The notes under the pieces were generated by a model, which saw only the letters and a list, made by a program, of their open reading frames with translations, searched no databases and was not told the origin of the DNA. This document shows, in pieces, positions 1 through 6,514 of a DNA stretch of 6,514 nucleotides; the stretch's first letter is position 1; the number at the start of each line of letters is the position of its first letter. The DNA lies in the NCBI GenBank assembly GCA_023428335.1, contig JAEYYS010000100.1, positions 1 to 6,514 of the forward strand. The letters are read 5' to 3'. Both the position numbers and the translations under genes were made by a program. This stretch comes from Verrucomicrobiota bacterium. GTDB lineage: Bacteria > Verrucomicrobiota > Verrucomicrobiia > Verrucomicrobiales > Verrucomicrobiaceae.

Positions 1-228
1 GCCCAGCCGATGCTGACCAGCCGCGACTCCCTCATCTTCCGCAACATGGACAAGGTCAAGGATCCCTCCGAGAAGGTCGAGCGCATGTTCATGAGCATCA
101 TGAACCGCCGCCCCACCCTGCAGGAAAAAGACATCGCCAAGCGTGAACTCAGCTCCTCCGGTGAGGAAGGCTACAGCAACATGATCTGGGCCCTCATCAA
201 CACCCGCGAATTCATCTTCGTCCAGTAA
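1..228 (+). CDS. DUF1549/DUF1553 (PSD1-type) protein, C-terminal fragment
   Basis: This is the last 75 residues of a protein whose start lies before the window; the frame is open from base 1 and stops at 226-228. The visible part matches the tail of DUF1553 proteins: a run like EKVERMFMSIMNRRPT, where the RRPT stretch is typical, and the closing WALINTREFIFVQ, close to the usual WALLNTxEFxF ending. In PVC bacteria full-length members are large exported proteins, often with a cytochrome c-like PSD1 domain, then DUF1549 and DUF1553, encoded directly upstream of a DUF1501 gene. That is exactly the arrangement here, with a 29-base gap to the next gene. Their biochemical role is not established; a link to polysaccharide degradation is commonly inferred from context. 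The N-terminal domains cannot be checked from this window. Confidence 0.85.
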   Translation, partial: AQPMLTSRDSLIFRNMDKVKDPSEKVERMFMSIMNRRPTLQEKDIAKRELSSSGEEGYSNMIWALINTREFIFVQ

Positions 229-257
229 TCCCCGCAACCTCCCACCCTCCTGATCCC

Positions 258-1562
258 ATGAAATCCGAACTTCTCAAACTCGACGAACTCAGCCGCCGCA
301 ACTTCATGATGCAGGCTGCCAGCGCCACCCTCGGCGTCTCCCTCCTGCCTGGCCTGTCCGCCAGGATGCAGGCAGCCGAAGGCAAGGTGGTGACCGGCCC
401 CGGCACGCCCGGCTTCGGCAAGGCCAAGCGCGTCATCTATCTCTGGATGAGCGGCGGCATGAGCCACATCGACACCTTCGACCCGAAGACCGGCGACACC
501 AAGGGCTTCAGCGACCCGGTCAAGGCCAAGGCGGAAGGCATCGACTTCCTCGGTGGCTACCTGCCCAAGCTGGCCGAGAACGCCAATAAGCTGAGCATCA
601 TCCGCTCGATGACCTCGAAGACCGGCGTGCATGACTCCGGCACCTACATCATGAAGACCGGCTACGAGCCGCGCGGCACGATCGTCCACCCGCTCATGGG
701 CGTCTGGGCCAGCCACTTCCTCGGCCGCATCCAGGGTGTCACCCTGCCCGACAGCGTCGTCGTCAACAGCGGCAGCGCCTACCCGGGCGCCGGCTTCTTC
801 CCGCCCGCCATGGCGCCGATTCCGATCTCGAACCCCGAGGCCGGCCTGCAGAACATCCGCCCGACCACGAGCGATTCGATGTTCAACAAGCGCATCGCAC
901 TGATGAACGAGTTCGACGGCGCCTTCCGCAAGCGCTTCGAGACCGAGGCCGTCAAGTCCTACAACGAGTTCTACGACGAGACGATGAAGATCATGAAGAG
1001 CGAGGACCTCAAGGCCTTCGACCTCAGCCAGGAATCCGCCGAAACCCGTGAGAAGTACGGCCGCAACTCCTTCGGTCAGGGCTGCCTGCTGGCACGCCGT
1101 CTGGTCGAAAGCGGCGTGCGCTTCGTCGAAGTGCGCATGGGCGGCTGGGACCACCACAACACGATCGACACCGCCATGACCAACAATGGCGAGACCCTCG
1201 ACACCGGCTTCTCCGCCCTGCTCCAGGATCTTGAGGCCAAGGGTCTGCTCGACGACACCCTCGTCGTCCTTGGCTCGGAGTTCGGTCGCACGCCGAACAT
1301 CAACGAAAACGACGGCCGCGACCACTACCCGCTTGCCTACTCCACCGTCTTCGCCGGCGGCGGCACCAAGCGTGGCTTCACCTACGGTGCGACCAACAAG
1401 GACGGCACCCGTCCGGCCGACAAGCAGACCACCCCGCAGGACTTCGTGGCCACGATTGGCCATGCCATGGGCCTGCCGACCGAGGAAGTTGTCATGTCCC
1501 CGTCCAACCGCCCCTTCACCGTGGGCGACAAGGGCGTGCCGGTCATCGACATCTTCGCCTGA
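258..1562 (+). CDS. DUF1501 domain-containing protein, Tat-exported
   Basis: A complete 434-residue protein of the DUF1501 family, which has a sulfatase/alkaline-phosphatase-like fold. Residues 12-17 (SRRNFM) form a twin-arginine motif, followed by a hydrophobic stretch to about residue 32 and a likely cleavage site near residues 35-40, so export by Tat is expected. Family landmarks follow in order: WMSGGMSHIDTFDPK at 63-77, GWDHHNT at 296-302, and LGSEFGRTPNI at 338-348 leading into DGRDHYP at 352-358. The Asp and His residues in these blocks are plausible metal ligands by analogy with sulfatases; that is inference. The length is normal for the family. The start at 258 is favoured because it puts the RR motif at a usual distance from the N-terminus; there is no Shine-Dalgarno sequence before it. 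It lies 29 bases after the DUF1553 gene, probably in the same transcript, and a terminator follows. The substrate is unknown. Confidence 0.92.
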   Translation: MKSELLKLDELSRRNFMMQAASATLGVSLLPGLSARMQAAEGKVVTGPGTPGFGKAKRVIYLWMSGGMSHIDTFDPKTGDTKGFSDPVKAKAEGIDFLGGYLPKLAENANKLSIIRSMTSKTGVHDSGTYIMKTGYEPRGTIVHPLMGVWASHFLGRIQGVTLPDSVVVNSGSAYPGAGFFPPAMAPIPISNPEAGLQNIRPTTSDSMFNKRIALMNEFDGAFRKRFETEAVKSYNEFYDETMKIMKSEDLKAFDLSQESAETREKYGRNSFGQGCLLARRLVESGVRFVEVRMGGWDHHNTIDTAMTNNGETLDTGFSALLQDLEAKGLLDDTLVVLGSEFGRTPNINENDGRDHYPLAYSTVFAGGGTKRGFTYGATNKDGTRPADKQTTPQDFVATIGHAMGLPTEEVVMSPSNRPFTVGDKGVPVIDIFA

Positions 1563-1582
1563 TCGGGCTTGCAAGCCTTCCG

Positions 1583-1614
1583 ACACCCGGCCGCAAGGCC
1601 GGGTGTTTTGTTTT
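1583..1614 (+). terminator. Rho-independent terminator of the DUF1553-DUF1501 unit
   Basis: A perfect 10-bp stem (ACACCCGGCC at 1583-1592 with GGCCGGGTGT at 1597-1606) closes a GCAA loop, a GNRA-type tetraloop. It is followed by a T-rich run, TTTGTTTT, at 1607-1614. It begins 21 bases after the DUF1501 stop codon. Read on the minus strand, the hairpin is not followed by a T tract, so it should not end thuA transcripts in the canonical way. Confidence 0.92.
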
Positions 1615-1667
1615 GCGGGGGTGCCGGCGGGAAGCTGCTTCGCGGCACGCGGCCAGCCCGATGGGCA

Positions 1668-1695
1668 CGCACGCCATGGCATGCCAAGGCGTGTG
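1668..1695 (+). other. Imperfect inverted repeat (hairpin) between convergent genes
   Basis: The left arm at 1668-1679 pairs with the right arm at 1684-1695 around a CATG loop. There is one A-A mismatch and one G-T wobble that pairs only in plus-strand RNA. The inner part, TGGCATGCCA at 1677-1686, is a perfect palindrome. No T tract follows directly. It may help end or protect transcripts in the DUF1501/thuA convergent region, but the role is unknown. Confidence 0.5.
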
Positions 1696-1698
1696 GGA

Positions 1699-1725
1699 CC
1701 CCACCAAGACACGGGAGGGGTTTTT
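1699..1725 (+). terminator. Possible second, weaker plus-strand terminator
   Basis: CCCCACC at 1699-1705 pairs with GGAGGGG at 1714-1720, with one internal A-A mismatch and an 8-base loop, followed by TTTTT at 1721-1725. It sits just before the antisense 3' end of thuA, so it could catch plus-strand readthrough from the stronger terminator upstream. A competing GTGG/CCAC hairpin (1693-1696 with 1701-1704) makes the call uncertain. Confidence 0.35.
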
Positions 1726-1726
1726 A

Positions 1727-2518
1727 TCAGGGCGCCAGCCGGCCATCGGCTGCGTGCAGCGTGCCGCCGCGCGCCTCGATCCGCTCGCGCGCCTGCCCGA
1801 CCGGCACGTGCCGCGGCGTGTCCGCCGCCCGGCCCTGTGGACGCGCCCAGCGCACGCCATTGACCAGCACGCGGCGCACGTCCGGGTGATGGTAGATCGG
1901 ATACAGCTCGTGACCGGGGCTGAAGTAAAAGACCCGGCCACTGCCACGCGTCCAGGTGGCGCCGCTGCGGAAGACCTCGCCGCCCTGGAACCAGGACAGG
2001 AACACGAGTTCGTCCGGCTCCGGAATGCCGAAGGGCTCGCCGTACATCTCCGACTGCTCGATCTCGATGCACGGACCGAGACCGGCGGCGATCGGATGGC
2101 CCGGGTTCACCACCCAGACCCGCTCACGCTCACCCGCCTCGCGCCAGCACAGCGCGCAGCTCGTGCCCATCAGACGCTTGAACAGCTTCGACCAGTGTCC
2201 GGAATGCAGCACGATCAGGCCCATGCCCGCCAGCACGCGCTGCTGCACCCGTGTCACGGTGTCATCGAGCACGGCCTCATGTGCCGCATGCCCCCACCAG
2301 AGCAGCACATCGGTGTCGTCCAACAGCGCCTGCGGCAGGCCCTGCCCGGGTTCGTCGAGGGTCGCCGTGCGCACGCAAAAATCCGCTTCCGACTCGAACG
2401 CCTCCGCCAGCGCCCCATGGATGCCGCGCGGGTAAAGGCGGGCAACCTCGGGGTTCTGGCGCTCGTGGACAAACTCGTTCCAAACGGTGACGCGGATCGT
2501 GGTGGACATGGTTTGCAT
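1727..2518 (-). CDS. ThuA domain-containing protein (trehalose utilization-like)
   Basis: A 263-residue protein of the ThuA family, which has a class I glutamine amidotransferase-like fold and is named for a rhizobial trehalose/sucrose utilization protein. Landmarks in order: RVTVWNEFVHE (9-19), LLWWGHAAHEAV (72-83), LIVLHSGHWSKLFKRLMGT (101-119), EMYGEPFGIPEPDELVFLSW (157-176) and GRVFYFSPGHELYPIYHHP (194-212), before an R/A-rich tail of low conservation. No signal peptide is seen, so it is probably cytoplasmic. The start could be 2518 or, three codons later, 2509; the second gives an N-terminus MSTTIRVTVWNEF closer to what I would expect, and neither has a ribosome binding site. The stop is doubled (TGA TAA in frame). 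It converges on the DUF1501 gene and lies 230 bases downstream of fumarase on the same strand. No sugar gene is next to it in the window, so the substrate is undetermined. Confidence 0.9.
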   Translation of the reverse strand: MQTMSTTIRVTVWNEFVHERQNPEVARLYPRGIHGALAEAFESEADFCVRTATLDEPGQGLPQALLDDTDVLLWWGHAAHEAVLDDTVTRVQQRVLAGMGLIVLHSGHWSKLFKRLMGTSCALCWREAGERERVWVVNPGHPIAAGLGPCIEIEQSEMYGEPFGIPEPDELVFLSWFQGGEVFRSGATWTRGSGRVFYFSPGHELYPIYHHPDVRRVLVNGVRWARPQGRAADTPRHVPVGQARERIEARGGTLHAADGRLAP

Positions 2519-2575
2519 TCAAACGCATGCGATGCAGCGATCAAACGGCCATTCAAGGTTCCGTAGCACGGTCTG

Positions 2576-2600
2576 CCTCGCGAGCCGAAGGCCCGCAAGG
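2576..2600 (-). other. Hairpin in the fumarase-thuA gap, best formed in minus-strand RNA
   Basis: Bases 2576-2586 and 2590-2600 form an 11-bp stem around a 3-base loop. In minus-strand RNA all eleven positions pair, two as G-U wobbles (at 2579/2597 and 2583/2593). In plus-strand RNA those two become C-A mismatches. It lies 58 bases upstream of the ThuA start, so it would be in the thuA leader or in a fumarase-thuA joint transcript. There is no T tract after it on the minus strand. Confidence 0.5.
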
Positions 2601-2648
2601 AATGACTGGGGACATTCAACCGCTTCTCGCCCCCCTGCCGGGGCGCAT

Positions 2649-2670
2649 GCCTCATCGTGGATGGTGAGGC
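2649..2670 (+). other. Short inverted repeat in the fumarase-thuA gap
   Basis: GCCTCA at 2649-2654 pairs with TGAGGC at 2665-2670. One G-T wobble and one C-G pair extend the stem inward, leaving a 6-base loop at 2657-2662. It is immediately left of the larger twin-hairpin element and may belong to it. No function can be assigned. Confidence 0.35.
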
Positions 2671-2679
2671 GGCCCGGTT

Positions 2680-2743
2680 CCGGTGGTTCCCGGTCGCTCC
2701 GCGACCTTCACCACCGGCTAATCTCTTTCGAGCCTCCGGCTCG
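2680..2743. repeat. Twin-hairpin palindromic element, possibly an interspersed repeat
   Basis: Hairpin A: CCGGTGGT (2680-2687) pairs with ACCACCGG (2710-2717). After a small internal loop, GGTCGC (2692-2697) pairs with GCGACC (2701-2706) around a TCC triloop. Hairpin B: CGAGCC (2729-2734) pairs with GGCTCG (2738-2743), again around TCC. An A/T-richer linker (CTAATCTCTTT, 2718-2728) separates them. All stem pairs are Watson-Crick, so both strands can fold. The element starts five bases beyond the fumarase stop codon and could act as a 3'-end structure for its mRNA, although no T tract follows on the minus strand. From memory, similar modules recur between genes in PVC genomes, but I could not check this; it occurs once in this window. 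Confidence 0.6.
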
Positions 2744-2748
2744 GAAAA

Positions 2749-4389
<1,641 letters not shown>

Positions 4390-4481
4390 GGCGTGTGGGA
4401 ACTTTGAAAAGCATACGCCCGGCGGCAACGGGGAATGGCGGATTTGTCGCACCCGGCGCCCGCGCGGCCGCCGTACCTTCG

Positions 4482-4510
4482 TTGACAACTCTGCCGCCCG
4501 CCCTTTCATT
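4482..4510 (+). promoter_or_regulatory. Probable clpP promoter giving a leaderless mRNA
   Basis: A consensus -35 box, TTGACA, lies at 4482-4487. Seventeen bases on, TTCATT at 4505-4510 is a poor -10 (three of six consensus positions) in an otherwise very G+C-rich spacer. Initiation six to seven bases after this -10 would fall on the A or T of the clpP ATG at 4516. The location in the divergent fumarase-clpP gap supports a promoter. The -10 assignment is weak. Confidence 0.55.
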
Positions 4511-4515
4511 GCCCC

Positions 4516-5166
4516 ATGTCCCACCCCCTCGCCGACTTCCCTTCCAGCCTGACGCCGCCCAGCAACTACATCGTGCCGACCGTCATCGAGACCGAAGGCC
4601 GCATGGAGCGCGCCTACGACATCTACTCGCGACTGCTCAAGGACCGCATCATCTTCCTCGGCACCGAGGTGAACGACCAGGTCGCGAACATCATCATCGC
4701 CCAGTTGCTGTTCCTGCAGATGCAGGACCCGAAGAAGGACATCCACCTCTACATCAACAGCCCGGGCGGCTCCGTCACCGCCGGCCTGGCGATCTATGAC
4801 ACCATGCAGTTCGTCACCTGCGACGTGAACACCTACTGCATCGGCATCGCCGCCAGCATGGGCGCCGTGCTGCTCGCCGCCGGCACCCAGGGCAAGCGTT
4901 TCGCCCTGCCGAACAGCGACATCATGATCCACCAGGTCTCCGGTGGTGCCCGCGGCACCGCCAGCGACGTCGAGCGCACGGTCGACTTCATGTACAAGCT
5001 CAAGCGCCGCCTCAACCGCATCCTCGCCCATCACACCGGCAAGAGTCCGGAGACGATCGAGAAGGATGCCGACCGCGACAACTACATGACCGCCGAGGAA
5101 GCCGCCGCCTACGGCCTGGTCGACAAGGTGCTGCAGAGCAACAAGGAACTCCAGCCGGCCAACTGA
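4516..5166 (+). CDS. clpP: ATP-dependent Clp protease proteolytic subunit ClpP
   Basis: A 216-residue serine peptidase of family S14. Two heptameric rings form the degradation chamber that works with ClpX (or ClpA/ClpC) on unfolded and tagged cytoplasmic proteins. The catalytic triad is complete: S114 in GIAASMGA, H139 in IMIHQ and D188 in ADRDNYM, with the 25- and 49-residue spacings usual for ClpP. The oxyanion/strand segment INSPGGSVTAGLAIYD (80-95) and the helix segment ERTVDFMYKLKRRLNRIL (153-170) are also typical. Residues before about IETEGRMERAYDIYSRLL (24-41) probably form a short propeptide; length compares well with E. coli ClpP. The ATG at 4516 is preceded by CCCC, with no ribosome binding site. 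clpX follows after five bases. Trigger factor, a frequent upstream neighbour of clpP, is absent; a divergent fumarase is there instead. Confidence 0.97.
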   Translation: MSHPLADFPSSLTPPSNYIVPTVIETEGRMERAYDIYSRLLKDRIIFLGTEVNDQVANIIIAQLLFLQMQDPKKDIHLYINSPGGSVTAGLAIYDTMQFVTCDVNTYCIGIAASMGAVLLAAGTQGKRFALPNSDIMIHQVSGGARGTASDVERTVDFMYKLKRRLNRILAHHTGKSPETIEKDADRDNYMTAEEAAAYGLVDKVLQSNKELQPAN

Positions 5167-5171
5167 TCGCC

Positions 5172-6461
5172 ATGCCGCGCGCCTCCACGGTCACCCTCTG
5201 CTCCTTCTGTGGCAAAAGCCATGCGGAGGTGAAGAAGCTCATTGCCGGGCCGGGCGTGTTCATCTGCGACAACTGCATCGGCGTCTGCAAGGGCATCCTC
5301 GACCGCGAGGCGGCCCAGGAGGACGAGAGCTTTCAGGGCCTGACCGTGCCCCGCCCCGCCGACATCAGCGCGGTGCTCGACGAGCACGTCATTGGCCAGG
5401 CCCAGGCGAAGAAGGTGCTCAGCGTTGCGGTGCACAACCATTACAAGCGCATCCTGCACGCCCAGCAGCAGGTGATCGAGGGCGCCGGCCGGCCGCGGCC
5501 GATCGCCGAGGCGGAGGAAGTCGAGCTGGAAAAGAGCAACGTCCTGCTGCTCGGCCCGACCGGCTGCGGCAAGACCCTGCTCGCCAAGACGTTGGCGAAG
5601 CTGCTCAACGTGCCGTTCAGCATCGCCGACGCCACCACCCTCACCGAGGCCGGTTACGTCGGCGAGGACGTGGAAAACATCATCCTGCGCCTGCTGCAGG
5701 CCGCCGATTACGACATCGCCAAGGCGGAGATCGGCATCGTTTACATCGATGAGATCGACAAGATCGGCCGCACCACCGGCAACGTCAGCATCACCCGCGA
5801 CGTCTCCGGCGAGGGCGTCCAGCAGGCCCTGCTGAAGATCATCGAGGGCACCATCTGCAACGTGCCACCCCAGGGCGGCCGCAAGCATCCGCAGCAGGAG
5901 TACATCCAGGTCAACACGAACAACATCCTGTTCATCTGCGGCGGCGCCTTCGTCGGCCTGGAAGACATCGTCAAACGCCGGCTCGGCCGCCAGACGCTCG
6001 GCTTCAGCAACGCCGGCACCGCCACTCGCAGCGAGGAGGAGGAGGACAAAAACGCCCTGCGCCATGTCGAGCCCGAGGATCTGATCGCCTTCGGCCTCAT
6101 CCCGGAATTCGTCGGCCGCCTGCCCGTGCTCTGCACGCTTGAACCGCTCGCCGAGCAGGAACTCGTGCGCGTGCTGACCGAGCCCAAAAATGCCCTGCTC
6201 AAGCAGTATGCCAAGCTCATGCGCATGAATGGCGTCGATCTGACGATCACCAAGGACGGCCTGCTCGCCATGGCGCGCGAGGCGATCAAACGCGGCACCG
6301 GCGCCCGCGGCCTGCGCAGCATCTTCGAGCGCATCATGCTCGACGTCATGTACGACGTGCCCAGCCGCACCGACGTGCGCTCGGTGTCGATCAACGAGGC
6401 GGTCGTCAAGGGCGAACGCGCCCCCACCCTGCGCAAGCGCGCCGAGCGCAACGCCGCCTGA
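5172..6461 (+). CDS. clpX: ATP-dependent Clp protease ATP-binding subunit ClpX
   Basis: A 429-residue AAA+ unfoldase that forms a hexamer, recognises tagged substrates and threads them into ClpP. Domains in order: an N-terminal C4 zinc-binding domain (C10, C13, C32, C35) and the AAA+ core with Walker A GPTGCGKT (128-135), pore-1 loop GYVGE (161-165), Walker B IVYIDEIDK (189-197), pore-2 RKH (237-239), the ClpP-docking tripeptide LGF (276-278, an [LIV]GF-type loop), an arginine-finger region IPEFVGR (310-316) and sensor-2 GAR (377-379). Nothing essential is missing, and length is normal. The start at 5172, five bases after the clpP stop, places the first zinc cysteine at residue 10, as expected. 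There is no well-placed ribosome binding site (an AAGGA lies more than 20 bases upstream), so translation is likely coupled to clpP. The acidic run SEEEEED (287-292 region) is a probable flexible insert. Confidence 0.97.
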   Translation: MPRASTVTLCSFCGKSHAEVKKLIAGPGVFICDNCIGVCKGILDREAAQEDESFQGLTVPRPADISAVLDEHVIGQAQAKKVLSVAVHNHYKRILHAQQQVIEGAGRPRPIAEAEEVELEKSNVLLLGPTGCGKTLLAKTLAKLLNVPFSIADATTLTEAGYVGEDVENIILRLLQAADYDIAKAEIGIVYIDEIDKIGRTTGNVSITRDVSGEGVQQALLKIIEGTICNVPPQGGRKHPQQEYIQVNTNNILFICGGAFVGLEDIVKRRLGRQTLGFSNAGTATRSEEEEDKNALRHVEPEDLIAFGLIPEFVGRLPVLCTLEPLAEQELVRVLTEPKNALLKQYAKLMRMNGVDLTITKDGLLAMAREAIKRGTGARGLRSIFERIMLDVMYDVPSRTDVRSVSINEAVVKGERAPTLRKRAERNAA

Positions 6462-6481
6462 GATCAAGGCCTGCGCACCGG

Positions 6482-6511
6482 TTGACAGACCCAGGCGTTT
6501 CGCCCTGTTCT
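6482..6511 (+). promoter_or_regulatory. Possible promoter for a gene beyond the window
   Basis: TTGACA at 6482-6487 is a full -35 consensus, 20 bases after the clpX stop. TGTTCT at 6506-6511, 18 bases further on, is a poor -10 (three of six positions). The GTTGACA box and the following CGCCCT motif also occur in the clpP upstream region, with a two-base difference in spacing. No intrinsic terminator separates clpX from it. The downstream gene is outside the window. Confidence 0.4.
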
Positions 6512-6514
6512 TTG

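Noticed and set aside
171..2072. Minus-strand open frame (633 codons) spanning the DUF1501 gene, the terminator and part of thuA
   Set aside because: It crosses a strong terminator and overlaps two recognised genes. Its composition is typical of antisense frames in G+C-rich DNA.
4410..4415. Minus-strand TATGCT as the -10 box of the fumarase promoter
   Set aside because: The hexamer is acceptable, but no -35 box is found at 16-18 bases upstream, so it is mentioned only under fumarase.
4390..5034. Upstream extension of the fumarase reading frame to a start at 5034
   Set aside because: The extra 215 codons lie antisense to clpP and show no family similarity. The ATG at 4389 gives the normal fumarase length and N-terminus.
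5109..6467. Long minus-strand open frame (452 codons) opposite clpX
   Set aside because: It mirrors clpX codon by codon, with low-complexity A/L/G/D/V composition and no motif. ClpX on the other strand is certain.
6469..6496. GCCTG/CAGGC inverted repeat after clpX as a terminator
   Set aside because: Only a 5-bp stem with an 18-base loop, and no T tract of useful length follows.

Overview
The window is a G+C-rich bacterial chromosome segment. It most likely comes from the Planctomycetes-Verrucomicrobia-Chlamydiae group, with Verrucomicrobiota the best guess. The main evidence is the pair at the left end: the tail of a DUF1549/DUF1553 (PSD1-type) protein followed at once by a Tat-exported DUF1501 protein, an arrangement characteristic of that group. 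The ClpP, ClpX and ThuA sequences fit this placement but do not prove it. The assignment is inference from protein content; no marker RNA is present.

Layout from left to right: (1) 1-1562, plus strand: the DUF1553 C-terminus (cut by the window edge) and a complete DUF1501 gene. A near-perfect intrinsic terminator at 1583-1614 closes the pair. (2) 1727-2518, minus strand: a ThuA-domain gene that converges on the DUF1501 gene. (3) 2519-2748: a 230-base gap rich in inverted repeats, including two neighbouring hairpins with the same TCC triloop. (4) 2749-4389, minus strand: a class I, [4Fe-4S]-dependent fumarate hydratase. (5) 4390-4515: a divergent promoter region. (6) 4516-6461, plus strand: clpP and clpX, five bases apart, a compact operon for the ClpXP protease. 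(7) 6462-6514: a short tail with a second GTTGACA promoter-like box, probably serving a gene beyond the window.

The genes form unrelated functional units: an exported PVC-type pair presumably linked to polymer or sugar breakdown, a ThuA-like protein, a TCA-cycle enzyme and a housekeeping protease. ClpP and ClpX carry every catalytic or nucleotide-binding motif I looked for, and the fumarase keeps its three cluster cysteines at spacing I recall as matching E. coli FumA.

I see no mobile element, CRISPR array, tRNA, rRNA or clearly novel multi-gene system. What merits a second look is non-coding: the twin-hairpin element between fumarase and thuA, a clpP promoter placed so that its mRNA would be leaderless, and the absence of a Shine-Dalgarno sequence at every gene start in the window.
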